This document shows positions 20,225 through 29,262 of a DNA stretch of 64,000 nt, piece by piece (position 1 is the first letter of the stretch; each line of letters begins with the position of its first letter). Below the pieces are notes generated by a model. It had not been told where the DNA came from. It made no database searches and saw only the letters and a list, made by a program, of their open reading frames with translations. Source of the DNA: Sulfuritalea sp. (lineage in GTDB: Bacteria > Pseudomonadota > Gammaproteobacteria > Burkholderiales > Rhodocyclaceae); contig JADJVS010000014.1 of assembly GCA_016710465.1 (NCBI GenBank), forward strand, positions 806,001 through 870,000, read 5' to 3'. The position numbers were made by a program, and so were the translations under genes.

Positions 20225-20611
20225 TTAGCTGCAACTTGCCGGGGCGTCGCCGTCCTTGGCGCCTTTGTTGAGGAAGGCCGCGACGTCGTCGAGCAATTCC
20301 TGGTCCGGCGTGTCGGCGAACTTTTCGGCCGCCTTGTTGCCCGACTTGATGCTTGCGCGATAGGCCTTGCTGACGTACTGCTTGACCGTGTCCTTGCCCT
20401 TGGCGTGCTTGTCGGCCTTGATGTAGGCGGCCCATTCGGCCTTGGTCTTGGTGCTCGGGTTGATCGAGCCGATGGGCGCCACCGCGTGGCATGAGGTGCA
20501 CACGCTGCGGTAGTAGACGCGGCCGCGCTTCCAGTCGGCGTCATAGGCGGAGGCCGAGGCGGCGATGACAGAGAGGATGGCGCCGGCGGCGAGGGTCTTG
20601 ACGAGTTTCAT
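20225..20611 (-). CDS. Periplasmic c-type cytochrome of the sulfur operon
   Basis: A 128-residue monohaem cytochrome: signal peptide MKLVKTLAAGAILSVIAASASA, then WKRGRVYYRSVCTSCHAVAPIG with the haem site CTSCH. The lysine-rich middle (KADKHAKGKDTVKQYVSK) and FADTPDQELLDDVAAFLNKG complete the domain. It is encoded between the cytochrome b and YeeE genes and likely carries electrons between the membrane cytochrome b and the octaheme enzyme. Confidence 0.85.
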   Translation of the reverse strand: MKLVKTLAAGAILSVIAASASAYDADWKRGRVYYRSVCTSCHAVAPIGSINPSTKTKAEWAAYIKADKHAKGKDTVKQYVSKAYRASIKSGNKAAEKFADTPDQELLDDVAAFLNKGAKDGDAPASCS

Positions 20612-20635
20612 GCGTGTCTCCGTTTGTGGTGGTTG

Positions 20636-21232
20636 TTAATCGACTTCTTCCCAGCCGGTGATCATGGCCTTGATGTGCGCCAGGGGCGTGTGGCCGGCGG
20701 TGGTGAGATAGACGTGGGCGATGAGGAAGGCCAGCATCATGAAGGCGCCGATGGTGTGGCCGAGCGCGACCCATTCCAGCGACAGCCCGCCCAGGCCCCA
20801 GGCTGCCCACTTGTCGTAGAACAGGTAGAGCCCGCCGGTGACCCACAGCAGCGGCCCGACGCAGAGCAGGATGAACAGGTAGGCCAGGCGCTGCAGCGGG
20901 TTGTGCTTGCGCAGCGTGGTCAGCTTGAACGGGTGTGGTGCGTCCTTGAAAATGCCCACCAGGTAGTACTTCATCATCGCCACGACCTTCTCGGTGGTCG
21001 GGATGTATTGCTTCCATTCGCCGGTGGTGAAGTGCCAGAAGATGGCGAACACCCACAGCCCGATCAGTGTCCACGCCGCCGTGGTGTGGTAGGCCACCGC
21101 CTTTTCGAAGCCGAAGATGCTCAGGGTGCCGTGGATGTCGAAGGCGGTGAGCATCAGGAAGATGATCAGCGCCGCCTGCGACCAGTGCCAGAAGCGTTCG
21201 AAGCGCTTGAAGACATAGATTCGTTCGGACAT
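20636..21232 (-). CDS. Membrane cytochrome b (b561/thiosulfate-reductase type)
   Basis: A 198-residue membrane protein with four predicted helices and histidines suited to two b haems (FERFWHWSQAALI, AVAYHTTAAWTLIGLWVFAIFWH, WVALGHTIGAFMMLAFLIAH). This is the fold of formate dehydrogenase/thiosulfate reductase gamma subunits, which link the quinone pool to periplasmic enzymes. The gene directly follows the octaheme cytochrome gene (10-base gap), so it is its probable membrane partner. Confidence 0.85.
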   Translation of the reverse strand: MSERIYVFKRFERFWHWSQAALIIFLMLTAFDIHGTLSIFGFEKAVAYHTTAAWTLIGLWVFAIFWHFTTGEWKQYIPTTEKVVAMMKYYLVGIFKDAPHPFKLTTLRKHNPLQRLAYLFILLCVGPLLWVTGGLYLFYDKWAAWGLGGLSLEWVALGHTIGAFMMLAFLIAHVYLTTAGHTPLAHIKAMITGWEEVD

Positions 21233-21242
21233 TTTCAGCTCC

Positions 21243-22856
21243 TTAGTGCTTGCGAGCGGTGACGATGCGCAGGGCGCCGTGACCGATGACGCCGAGCAGG
21301 GTCAGCAGGACGATGGTCCAACCGGCGGTGTCGACCAGCTTGTTGTTGTCGCGCGCGGGCAGATACACGCCCTGGATGCCGGTGAGGCGCCCGTCCCGGG
21401 CGTGGCATTCGACGCAGCCCATGGCCTTTTCCTTGGGCGCGACCATGTGCGTGATCGGCCAGGACATCTCGGTCTTGATGAAGTCGACCTTGCCGGACCA
21501 CGGCGCGCCCGAATCCTTCATTCCGGTGGCGATGGCCTTGTCCCAGTCGAGGTTCTTCCAGTAACCGGTATCGTCGTTGCCGGCGGTGTGCGGCGTGATC
21601 AGGGTCTTGTTCACCGGGTCGTAGGGCTGCGAGCCGCGGAACACCTTCATCGGCCAGATCATCGACTTGCCGTCGGCGGGGCTGCCGCCCATCTTGTTGA
21701 TCCGGGTGCGCTGCTCGGACTTCTCGATCTTGTCGGTGAGCAGGGTGTATTGCACGTTGCCGTTGAACCAGGCGTATTCGGGCTTGACGTTCTCGGCCAG
21801 GGTGAAGTCGCCCTTGCGCGATTCGTAGGTGATGCGGCCCTTGGCATCCTTCAGCACGATGTGCTTGCCGTCCTTGTCGCGCTTGCCGGCGGTGGACCAG
21901 TCCCAGGTCAGCTTGGTGGCGACGCCGCCACGGGCATAGGTCGGGATGTGGCAGGTCTGGCAGGCAATCTTGGTCGCGTGGTGGTTGAGCCGGGCTTCCT
22001 TCTTGTGCGGCGCGTTGTCGTGGCAGGCAACGCAGGTGGCCGGGTTGCCGCTACCGGCCTTGCCGCGCACCTGCACGCCCTTGTCGTCCTTGGCGGTCGG
22101 TGTGTAGCGGCTGCCGGCGACATCGTGGCTCGATGTCTTGTGGCAGGTGCCGCAGGTGAAGTCGAGGCCCTCGGCATCCATGTGCACATCGACGTCCTTG
22201 GTCGGCGCGGCCAGCGAACTGTCCATGTCGCCGTGCTTGACGCCGTCGCCGCCGCCGCCGTTGAAGTGGCAGGCGCCGCAGGTGTCGCGACTCGACTTGC
22301 CGACCTTCTGCGCGATCTTCGACAGGTCGATGCCCTTGATGATCTTGCCGGAGCCGGGCGGGAACTCGGTGTCCTTGGTCACCGGGTTGCCGGCGAAGCC
22401 GGGCGGCTTCTTGTAGTTGCCGGTGGTGTCGTGGCAGGCCAGGCAATCGACGTTTTCCTGCTTGGCGAAGTCGAAGTTGGCATCCTTCCAGCCATAGCCG
22501 ACGTGGCAGGACGTACAGGAAGCGTAGTTCGAGGCGATCGAGATGCAGAAGTTGTTCAGCACCGTCTTCTTGCCCAAGGTCTGCTTGGTCTCGGGATTGA
22601 GAAACTCCCATTTCCAGTGCTTGGTGCGGTGGATCTGGCCGGCGGCCTCGGTGTGGCATTCGAGGCAGGCCTTGGTGACTTCGGGACCGGAGTCGAAGGT
22701 CTTCTGCAGTTGCTTGAACTTGGTGTGGTCTGCCGTTGTCGTCAGTTTGACGGGTTTGGCCTCGGGTTTTGCTTCTTCAGCGAATGTCGGGCCGGTTGCG
22801 GCCAGCCACGTGGCGCAGCACAGCACGAGCGTGGCCTTGATGTATCGGTTGTCCAT
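21243..22856 (-). CDS. Octaheme c-type cytochrome, tetrathionate reductase (OTR) family
   Basis: A 537-residue periplasmic multihaem protein with eight CxxCH motifs: CLECH, CTSCH, CLACH, CGACH, CGTCH, CVACH, CQTCH and CVECH. A signal peptide occupies residues 1-27 and a single membrane helix (WTIVLLTLLGVIGHGALRIV) anchors the C-terminus. The spacing and the AGQIHRTKHWKWEFLNPET block match the octaheme tetrathionate reductase family, whose members reduce tetrathionate, nitrite or hydroxylamine in vitro. The C-terminal anchor and the neighbouring cytochrome b suggest quinol-linked respiration. ATG at 22856 starts the signal peptide. An FNR-type promoter precedes it. Confidence 0.87.
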   Translation of the reverse strand: MDNRYIKATLVLCCATWLAATGPTFAEEAKPEAKPVKLTTTADHTKFKQLQKTFDSGPEVTKACLECHTEAAGQIHRTKHWKWEFLNPETKQTLGKKTVLNNFCISIASNYASCTSCHVGYGWKDANFDFAKQENVDCLACHDTTGNYKKPPGFAGNPVTKDTEFPPGSGKIIKGIDLSKIAQKVGKSSRDTCGACHFNGGGGDGVKHGDMDSSLAAPTKDVDVHMDAEGLDFTCGTCHKTSSHDVAGSRYTPTAKDDKGVQVRGKAGSGNPATCVACHDNAPHKKEARLNHHATKIACQTCHIPTYARGGVATKLTWDWSTAGKRDKDGKHIVLKDAKGRITYESRKGDFTLAENVKPEYAWFNGNVQYTLLTDKIEKSEQRTRINKMGGSPADGKSMIWPMKVFRGSQPYDPVNKTLITPHTAGNDDTGYWKNLDWDKAIATGMKDSGAPWSGKVDFIKTEMSWPITHMVAPKEKAMGCVECHARDGRLTGIQGVYLPARDNNKLVDTAGWTIVLLTLLGVIGHGALRIVTARKH

Positions 22857-22892
22857 GGCGGGTCCCCACAAATATCGGGTTTTCAGACAATG

Positions 22893-22941
22893 CAATAATC
22901 ATTATCTGCTTATATACCCATGAAGTCTTGACCAAGGTCAA
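22893..22941 (-). promoter_or_regulatory. FNR/CRP-type promoter of the octaheme cytochrome operon
   Basis: TTGACCAAGGTCAA (22928-22941) is a perfect inverted repeat of the FNR/Dnr-like form TTGAC-N4-GTCAA. On the minus strand GATAAT (22901-22906) follows at the distance expected if the site were centred at about -41.5, giving a start near 22893. This is the layout of a class II FNR-activated promoter. Confidence 0.65.
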
Positions 22942-22979
22942 AAGACTTGCGCGGACCCGGGTTTTGCCCGGGCGGGGCC

Positions 22980-24827
22980 TCAGGGCAACTGCGAGACGTC
23001 CCGTACTGCCCCGGTATCGGCCGAGGTGGTCATCGCAGCATAGGCCTTGAGCGCCGCCGACACCTCGCGCTGGCGATTTCCCGGCTTCCACGCCGTGGCG
23101 CCGCGCGCTTCCATCGCCGATCGCCGTGCAGCCAGCGCCGACTCTTCGACCGCGAGGTGGATGCGCCGGTTGGGGATGTCGATCTCGATCGTGTCACCTT
23201 CCTCGACCAGGCCGATGGTGCCACCGGCCGCGGCTTCCGGCGAGGCGTGGCCGATCGACAGCCCGGAGGTGCCACCGGAGAAGCGGCCATCGGTGAGCAG
23301 GGCGCAAACCTTGCCCATGCCCTTGGATTTCAGGTAGGACGTCGGATAGAGCATTTCCTGCATGCCGGGGCCGCCCTTGGGGCCTTCGTACACCACGACC
23401 ACGATGTCGCCGGCGACGATCTGGTCGGCCAGGATCTTCTCCACGGCTTCTTCCTGCGATTCGCAGACGCGGGCGCGGCCGGTGAAGCGCAGGTTCGAGT
23501 CATCGACGCCCGCGGTCTTGACGATGCAGCCCTTCTCGGCGATGTTGCCGAAGAGCACGGCCAGGCCGCCGTCTTTCGAGTAGGCGTGTTCCTGGTCGCG
23601 GATGCAGCCGTTGGCGCGATCGAGATCGAGCGTCGGGTAGCGGCGCGATTGCGAAAATGCCACCTGCGTCGGCACGCCGCCCGGCGCGGCGCGGTAGAAG
23701 TCATGCACCGCCCTGTCGCCGTTGCGCTTGACGTCGCAGCAGTCCAGCGCCTCGCCCAGGGTCGGGTAGAGCACGGTCGGGCAGTCGCGGTTGATCAGGC
23801 CGGCGCGATCCAGCTCGCCAAGGATGGCCATGATGCCGCCGGCGCGATGCACGTCTTCCATGTGGTACTTCTGGGTTGCCGGCGCCACCTTGGCCAGGCA
23901 GGGCACGCGGCGCGACATGCGGTCGATGTCGGCCATGCTGAAATTCACGCCGCCTTCGCGCGCGGCGGCCAGCAGGTGCAGCACGGTGTTGGTCGAGCCG
24001 CCCATGGCGATGTCCAGGGCGATGGCATTTTCGAAAGCGGCAAAGGAGGCGATCGAGCGCGGCAGCACCGAGGCGTCGTCGTTGTCATACCAGCGTTCGC
24101 AAAGCTCCACGACCAACTGGCCGGCCTTGTGGAACAGCTTCTCGCGATCGGCGTGGGTGGCGACGATGGAGCCGTTGCCCGGCAGCGAGAGGCCCAGCGC
24201 CTCGGTCAGGCAGTTCATCGAATTGGCGGTAAACATGCCCGAGCACGAACCGCAAGTGGGGCAGGCCGAGCGCTCCATGGCGTTGACGTCGGCATCGGAG
24301 TTCTTCGAATCCGCCGCTTCGATCATGGCGTCGATCAGGTCCACCATGCGGTATTCGCCGTGCCATTTGACCTTGCCGGCCTCCATCGGCCCGCCGGAAA
24401 CGAACACGGTGGGGATATTCAGGCGCAGGGACGCCATCAGCATCCCCGGAGTGATCTTGTCGCAGTTGGAGATGCAGACCATGGCATCCGCGCAATGGGC
24501 ATTCACCATGTACTCCACCGAGTCGGCGATCAGTTCGCGCGACGGCAGCGAATACAACATGCCGCCGTGGCCCATGGCGATGCCGTCGTCAACGGCGATG
24601 GTGTTGAATTCCTTGGCGATGCCGCCGGCCGCCTCGATCTCGCGCGCCACCAGTTGCCCCATGTCCTTCAGATGCACGTGGCCGGGGACGAACTGGGTGA
24701 AGGAATTGACCACGGCGATGATCGGCTTGCCGAAGTCGTTGTCCTTCATGCCGGTGGCGCGCCAGAGGGCGCGGGCGCCGGCCATGTTGCGGCCGTGGGT
24801 CGAGGTGCGGGAACGGTAGGCGGGCAT
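22980..24827 (-). CDS. ilvD: Dihydroxy-acid dehydratase
   Basis: A 615-residue enzyme of valine/isoleucine and pantothenate synthesis; the E. coli protein has 616 residues. Cluster ligands are in VCISNCDKITPGML and CGSCSGMFTANSMNCL. NRDCPTVLYPTLGEALD and the C-terminal LSIGHASPEAAAGG are conserved. ATG at 24827 is preceded by AGGAGAT. Near the C-terminus VEESALAARRSAMEARG occupies the place of E. coli SDAELAARREAQDARG, and its DNA matches the dispersed repeat. The gene lies upstream of the octaheme operon in the same direction but has its own end. Confidence 0.95.
   Translation of the reverse strand: MPAYRSRTSTHGRNMAGARALWRATGMKDNDFGKPIIAVVNSFTQFVPGHVHLKDMGQLVAREIEAAGGIAKEFNTIAVDDGIAMGHGGMLYSLPSRELIADSVEYMVNAHCADAMVCISNCDKITPGMLMASLRLNIPTVFVSGGPMEAGKVKWHGEYRMVDLIDAMIEAADSKNSDADVNAMERSACPTCGSCSGMFTANSMNCLTEALGLSLPGNGSIVATHADREKLFHKAGQLVVELCERWYDNDDASVLPRSIASFAAFENAIALDIAMGGSTNTVLHLLAAAREGGVNFSMADIDRMSRRVPCLAKVAPATQKYHMEDVHRAGGIMAILGELDRAGLINRDCPTVLYPTLGEALDCCDVKRNGDRAVHDFYRAAPGGVPTQVAFSQSRRYPTLDLDRANGCIRDQEHAYSKDGGLAVLFGNIAEKGCIVKTAGVDDSNLRFTGRARVCESQEEAVEKILADQIVAGDIVVVVYEGPKGGPGMQEMLYPTSYLKSKGMGKVCALLTDGRFSGGTSGLSIGHASPEAAAGGTIGLVEEGDTIEIDIPNRRIHLAVEESALAARRSAMEARGATAWKPGNRQREVSAALKAYAAMTTSADTGAVRDVSQLP
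23119..23146 (-). repeat. Dispersed repeat inside ilvD
   Basis: GATCGCCGTGCAGCC followed by AGCGCCGACTCTT has one difference from copy 1. It is read in frame as ESALAARRSA, where the family has a similar ELAARR stretch. Confidence 0.65.
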
Positions 24828-24905
24828 GGGAATCTCCTGCGGGGCGGCAATGGCGCCGCGATAGAATCCGGAAATTCTAGCCCAAAGCACGCGGATTCCC
24901 GGTCA

Positions 24906-25715
24906 ATGCGGCGCCTCTCGGCACTCCTGTTTGCCCTTGCTTGCGGCGCGGTCATGGCGCAAGGGCCGGCCATGCCGGCGCGCGACAGCGACGAACTGCT
25001 GGCGCGCGCCGCCGCCAATTCGCGACGGCTGCCAGAGGCCAAGCGCCTGGGGGTACGAACCGAACGCACGCGCGATGGTCGCGGCTTTGCCCTGGTCTGG
25101 CGGCCCGACGGCGAACCGCGCGGCTGGATCGTCACCCTGCACGGCAGCGGTAGTTGGGCGCATGACGAAGTTGTCCTCTGGCAGCCCTTTGCGCGCCAGC
25201 GCCAGCTTGGCATCATTGCCCTGCAATGGTGGTTTGGCGGCGGTCAGATGAATGACGACTACTATGCGCCCCCCGCGATTCGACGCGAGCTGGAAGCGGT
25301 GATGGCCACGGTCGGCGCGCGTGCCGATAACAGCCTGCTGCACGGCTTCTCGCGCGGCGCCGCCAATCTCTACGGCATCGTGGCGCTCGACGCCGGCACG
25401 CCACGGCCACTGTTCCGCCAGGTGATCGCCAACGCCGGCGGCATGTCGCCGGATTTTCCGATGAACCGCGACGTGGAGCATGGCCACTTTGGCCGGACGC
25501 CCTATGCCGGCACGCGCTGGTGGCTGTATTGCGGCGCCGGCGATCACAACCCCGAGCGTGACGGCTGCCCCGCCATGCGCCGCAGCCAGGCGTGGCTGAA
25601 GGAAAAAGGAGCCACCGCCGAGTTGGCCGAAGATCCCGGCGGCGACCACGGCGGCTTTCATCGCCGGGGCCAGAACGTCGAGCGCGCGCTCGACTGGTTA
25701 CTCGGCGGGCGCTGA
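24906..25715 (+). CDS. Exported alpha/beta-hydrolase-like protein
   Basis: A 269-residue protein with a signal peptide (MRRLSALLFALACGAVMAQ). It is followed by a domain with WIVTLHGSGSW (oxyanion-type HGSGSW), a nucleophile-like elbow LLHGFSRGAANLYG (G-F-S-R-G near residue 144) and a final GGDHGGFHRRG that could give the catalytic His. This is the order of an alpha/beta hydrolase with Ser, acid and His. The substrate is unknown. It diverges from ilvD with 78 bases between the starts. Confidence 0.7.
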   Translation: MRRLSALLFALACGAVMAQGPAMPARDSDELLARAAANSRRLPEAKRLGVRTERTRDGRGFALVWRPDGEPRGWIVTLHGSGSWAHDEVVLWQPFARQRQLGIIALQWWFGGGQMNDDYYAPPAIRRELEAVMATVGARADNSLLHGFSRGAANLYGIVALDAGTPRPLFRQVIANAGGMSPDFPMNRDVEHGHFGRTPYAGTRWWLYCGAGDHNPERDGCPAMRRSQAWLKEKGATAELAEDPGGDHGGFHRRGQNVERALDWLLGGR

Positions 25716-26151
25716 TAGTGAGACCCGGTCTCCTTATCACCGGCGCCGACTCTTGACCTGTCGACCTATCGCCTGATTCCGGGTGCCGTCGCCAAGGCGT
25801 GGCGATCGATCACCGACTATTTGCTGCGACGATATGGTTCGCTGAGTCGGCGGTTGCAGTCATTCAGTTTGGGCCAGGTTGAAACACAGCGACTCGCGCT
25901 GAAAATATGCACCGATTCTTAGCAGCTTTGTCCGGCTTGGCAGGCCTTTGCCTGCTGCACCTGAGCGGTCCGCGGTTTTCGCCGAACGTCGCTTGCCGGC
26001 CGTTTGCGGGCGAGTCGATTGAATCAGCGAGGCGGCGTTGTGTCGGCGCATTGTCGTCGCGTGGTGGCGGCAGTAAGCACATGAATCGGGATCGTTCTCG
26101 ATGTTGTTCTTACATATTGAAGGGTGGAACTTAAATCTGTAAGATTGGGCC
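25716..26151. other. Intergenic region, 436 bases, repeat and possible coding remnant
   Basis: Just after the hydrolase stop lies a short copy of the dispersed repeat (25738-25754). From about 25755 to 25920 one plus-strand frame reads plausibly (LIPGAVAKAWRSITDYLLRR, then YGSLSRRLQSFSLGQVETQR) and stops at TAG. It has no start codon in context and no recognised family, so it may be a gene remnant. The remainder up to the ATPase start shows no gene. Confidence 0.4.
25738..25754 (-). repeat. Dispersed repeat, core only
   Basis: CACCGGCGCCGACTCTT keeps the GCGCCGACTCTT core; the second block is not conserved. It starts 22 bases after a stop codon. Confidence 0.5.
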
Positions 26152-27315
26152 ATGATTACCCGTACCGCCCTGGGCACTGTCCTGCGCTTGGCGCAGGGTT
26201 TCCCCGTCGTTGCGCTGACCGGGCCGCGTCAGTCGGGCAAAACGACGCTGGCCCGCGCCGCATTTCCGGGCAAGCCTTATGTCAGCCTGGAAAATGCCGA
26301 TCAGCTCGCCTACGCGACGGCGGACACGCGCCGTTTTCTCGCCGATTATCCCGACGGCGCGGTCATCGACGAGGTCCAGCGTTGCCCCGAGCTGTTCTCG
26401 TATCTGCAGGGCTGGGTGGACGAGCGTCGACGGATGGGTGATTTCGTGTTGACCGGCTCGCAGCAGTTTGGCTTGATGTCGAAAATCACCCAGTCGCTGG
26501 CCGGCCGCGTCGGCCTGGTGCATCTGCTGCCCTTTTCCCAGTCGGAACTGGCGGCGGCGGGAAAGGCGCCCGCCGGGGTCGACAACGCACTGTGGCAGGG
26601 CGCCTATCCGGCACTGTATGACCGCGGCCTGTCGCCGGAGGACTGGTTTCCCAACTATGTCGCCACGTATGTCGAGCGCGACGTCCGCCAATTGCTTGCC
26701 GTGCGCCAGCTCGGGCTGTTCCAGCGCTTTCTGAAAATGTGCGCCGCGCGCAGCGGGGCTTTGCTCAATCTTTCGTCGCTCGCGGCGGACTGCGGCATCA
26801 GCCACGTCACCGCGCGGGAATGGCTCACGGTGCTGGAAGCCAGCTACATCGTGCGGCTGCTGGCGCCGTATCACCGCAACTTCGGCAAACGCCTGGTCAA
26901 GACGCCCAAGCTGTATTTCCTCGATGTCGGCCTGGCCGCCTGGCTGCTGGGGATTCGCGATGCCTCCACGATTGCCACGCACGCGATGCGCGGCGGCTTG
27001 TTCGAAACCTTCGTGATCGGCGAATTCATCAAACAGCGCCACAACGCCGGCCAGCCCGCCGAGCTGTATTTCTGGCGCGACAATGTCGGCCACGAAATCG
27101 ATCTGCTGTTCGAAACCGGCGACAGATTGCAGCCCGTCGAAATTAAGTCCGGGATGACCTTCTCCTACGACTGGCTGGATGCGGCAAAGCGCTGGAAGGC
27201 ATTTGCCGGCGATGCCGCGCTCGATCCCTGGATCATCCACGGTGGAGATCGATCCTTCGAGTGCGAGGGCGGTCGCGGCATTTCCTGGCGGGCGCTGAGG
27301 GAGAGCCCGGGCTGA
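26152..27315 (+). CDS. ATPase with DUF4143 domain
   Basis: A 387-residue AAA-type ATPase: Walker A GPRQSGKTTLARAAF near residue 24, Walker B-like GAVIDEVQRCPELF, and the sensor LTGSQQFGL. The C-terminal DUF4143 region contains NYVATYVERDVRQLL, a small winged-helix part (LNLSSLAADCGISHVTAREW) and the nuclease-like end FWRDNVGHEIDLLF with VEIKSG. These proteins are widespread and often transferred; their function is unresolved. It stands alone between two repeat-containing gaps. Confidence 0.85.
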   Translation: MITRTALGTVLRLAQGFPVVALTGPRQSGKTTLARAAFPGKPYVSLENADQLAYATADTRRFLADYPDGAVIDEVQRCPELFSYLQGWVDERRRMGDFVLTGSQQFGLMSKITQSLAGRVGLVHLLPFSQSELAAAGKAPAGVDNALWQGAYPALYDRGLSPEDWFPNYVATYVERDVRQLLAVRQLGLFQRFLKMCAARSGALLNLSSLAADCGISHVTAREWLTVLEASYIVRLLAPYHRNFGKRLVKTPKLYFLDVGLAAWLLGIRDASTIATHAMRGGLFETFVIGEFIKQRHNAGQPAELYFWRDNVGHEIDLLFETGDRLQPVEIKSGMTFSYDWLDAAKRWKAFAGDAALDPWIIHGGDRSFECEGGRGISWRALRESPG

Positions 27316-27339
27316 TGCCGACAATACCTGTCCGTTTTT

Positions 27340-27366
27340 GCCGCCGTGGTATCAGCGCCGACTCTT
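27340..27366 (-). repeat. Dispersed repeat after the DUF4143 gene
   Basis: GCCGCCGTGGTATCAGC followed by GCCGACTCTT lies 25 bases beyond the ATPase stop. The core and the right-hand block are recognisable. Confidence 0.55.
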
Positions 27367-27407
27367 GAGCCTGTATCCTGCCGAGTTTATTTTTCGCCAC
27401 TTTGCCC

Positions 27408-27585
<178 letters not shown>

Positions 27586-27591
27586 GTCATC

Positions 27592-28374
27592 ATGCTGATC
27601 CACCCTCAATTCGATCCGATTGCCGTTTCCGTCGGTCCCCTGGCGATACGCTGGTACGGGCTGATGTACCTCGCCGGCTTTCTTGCCTTTCTCTGGCTCG
27701 GCAAGCGCCGCGCGCTATCGCAGCCGTGGCACGGCATCGATGCGCAGGGTGTCGATGACCTGCTGTTCTACGGCGTGCTCGGCGTGATCCTCGGCGGGCG
27801 GCTCGGCCAGGTGCTGTTCTACGAGCCGGGCTACTACCTGTCGCATCCGCTGGAAGTCCTCGCCGTGTGGAAGGGCGGCATGGCCTTCCATGGCGGCATG
27901 CTCGGCGTCTTCGTGGCAATGGCGCTGTGGGCACGCAAGTCCGGCAAGACGTTTTTCCAGGTCACCGATTTCATCGCGCCGCTGGTGCCGCTGGGGCTGA
28001 TGGCCGGGCGCATCGGCAACTTCATCAATGGCGAGCTGTGGGGTCGGGTGGCCGATCCGGCGCTGCCCTGGGCCATGATCTTCCCCCATGTCGATCGCCT
28101 GCCGCGCCATCCCTCGCCGCTGTACCAGGCGGCGGGCGAGGGCTTGCTGCTGTTTGCGCTGCTGTGGTGGTTCTCGGCGCGGCGTCGTGGCGTGGGCGCG
28201 ATCTCGGGGCTTTTCCTGGTGGGTTACGGCGCGCTGCGCTTTCTCGCCGAATATTTTCGCGAGCCCGACCATGGCATCTTCGGCCTGTCCTACACGGTGA
28301 GCATGGGGCAGTGGCTCAGCCTGCCGATGATCGCCGTCGGCCTTTGGTTTCTGCTGCGCAGGCCGGCGGACTGA
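27592..28374 (+). CDS. lgt: Prolipoprotein diacylglyceryl transferase
   Basis: A 260-residue membrane enzyme that transfers diacylglycerol from phosphatidylglycerol to the lipobox cysteine of prolipoproteins. Family signatures are VGPLAIRWYGLMYLAGF, GGRLGQVLFYEP, FHGGMLGV and the near-invariant GRIGNFINGELWGR at about residue 140, followed by HPSPLYQ. Length and about seven membrane segments fit. It converges with purU; the stop codon overlaps a copy of the dispersed repeat. Confidence 0.96.
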   Translation: MLIHPQFDPIAVSVGPLAIRWYGLMYLAGFLAFLWLGKRRALSQPWHGIDAQGVDDLLFYGVLGVILGGRLGQVLFYEPGYYLSHPLEVLAVWKGGMAFHGGMLGVFVAMALWARKSGKTFFQVTDFIAPLVPLGLMAGRIGNFINGELWGRVADPALPWAMIFPHVDRLPRHPSPLYQAAGEGLLLFALLWWFSARRRGVGAISGLFLVGYGALRFLAEYFREPDHGIFGLSYTVSMGQWLSLPMIAVGLWFLLRRPAD

Positions 28375-28398
28375 GAGTCGGCGCCGGCGGCACGGCGC
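28373..28398 (+). repeat. Dispersed repeat between lgt and purU
   Basis: GAGAGTCGGCGCCGG followed by CGGCACGGCG starts inside the lgt stop codon and ends 3 bases before the purU stop. It occupies the whole gap between two convergent genes, where a bidirectional terminator would be expected. Confidence 0.65.
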
Positions 28399-28401
28399 GT
28401 T

Positions 28402-29262
28402 TCAGCGGAACACCACGGTCTTGTTGCCGTGGACCAGCACGCGGTCCTCGAGGTGGTAGCGCAGGCCGCGCGCCAGCACCGTCTTCTCGATGTCCTTGCC
28501 ATAGCGCACCATGTCCTCGACCGAATCCGAATGGTCGATGCGGATCACGTCCTGCTCGATGATCGGCCCCTGGTCGAGCGCCTCGGTGACGTAATGGCAG
28601 GTCGCGCCGATCAGCTTGACGCCGCGCGTGTAGGCCTGGTGGTAGGGCTTGGCGCCGACGAAGGAGGGCAGGAAGCTGTGGTGGATGTTGAGGATGCGGC
28701 CCGGATACGCGGCGCATAGCTCGGGCGAGAGGATCTGCATGTAGCGGGCGAGCACCATGGTGTCGCCATGCACTTCCTCGAACAGGCGTCGCACCTCGGC
28801 GTAGGCCGCCGCCTTGTTGTCCGCCGGCACCGGCACGTGATGGAAGGGGATGCCGTGCCACTCGACGAAGCCCTTGAAGCTGTCGTGATTCGAGATCACG
28901 CAGGCGATCTCGATGTCGAGTTCCTTCGACTGCCAGCGCGCCAGCAGGTCGTAGAGGCAGTGTTCCTGCTTCGACACCAGCACCACGACGCGCTTTTTCA
29001 CCGCTGAATCGGTGATCCGCCAGTCCATCTGCAAGTCCTTGGCGAGCGGTTCGAAGCGGCCGCGGAATTCGGCGAGGTGGAAGGGCAGGGAGTCGGCCTT
29101 GACCTCGATGCGCATGAAATATCGCCCGTCGAGGTCATCGGCATGGAAGCGCGATTCGAGGATCCAGCCGCCGTGCTCGGCGATGAAGCCAGTGACGCGC
29201 GCGATGATGCCGACCTGGTCGGGGCAGGAGGCGGTCAGCGTGTAGTAGCGCGCGGCATGCAT
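28402..29262 (-). CDS. purU: Formyltetrahydrofolate deformylase
   Basis: A 286-residue enzyme that releases formate from 10-formyltetrahydrofolate. An N-terminal ACT domain (YTLTASCPDQVGIIARVTGF) is followed by a formyltransferase-like domain with ISNHDSFKGFVEWHGIPFHHV, PGRILNIHHSFLPSFVGAKPY and GATCHYVTEALDQGPIIEQD, which holds the catalytic His/Asp set. The start overlaps the thrH stop as TGATG. The catalytic motifs separate it from glycinamide formyltransferase. Confidence 0.95.
   Translation of the reverse strand: MHAARYYTLTASCPDQVGIIARVTGFIAEHGGWILESRFHADDLDGRYFMRIEVKADSLPFHLAEFRGRFEPLAKDLQMDWRITDSAVKKRVVVLVSKQEHCLYDLLARWQSKELDIEIACVISNHDSFKGFVEWHGIPFHHVPVPADNKAAAYAEVRRLFEEVHGDTMVLARYMQILSPELCAAYPGRILNIHHSFLPSFVGAKPYHQAYTRGVKLIGATCHYVTEALDQGPIIEQDVIRIDHSDSVEDMVRYGKDIEKTVLARGLRYHLEDRVLVHGNKTVVFR

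Noticed and set aside
22889..22909. Fur-box-like GATAATGAT upstream of the octaheme gene
   Set aside because: Only about 12 of 19 bases match by eye, and the second half is poor; the GATAAT part is explained as the -10 element.
26131..27324. Long open frame antisense to the DUF4143 ATPase gene, and similar long antisense frames opposite livK, livH, plsB, napA, ilvD and the octaheme gene
   Set aside because: They mirror strongly coding genes, lack recognisable domains and have the composition expected from reading high-GC codons in the wrong frame.
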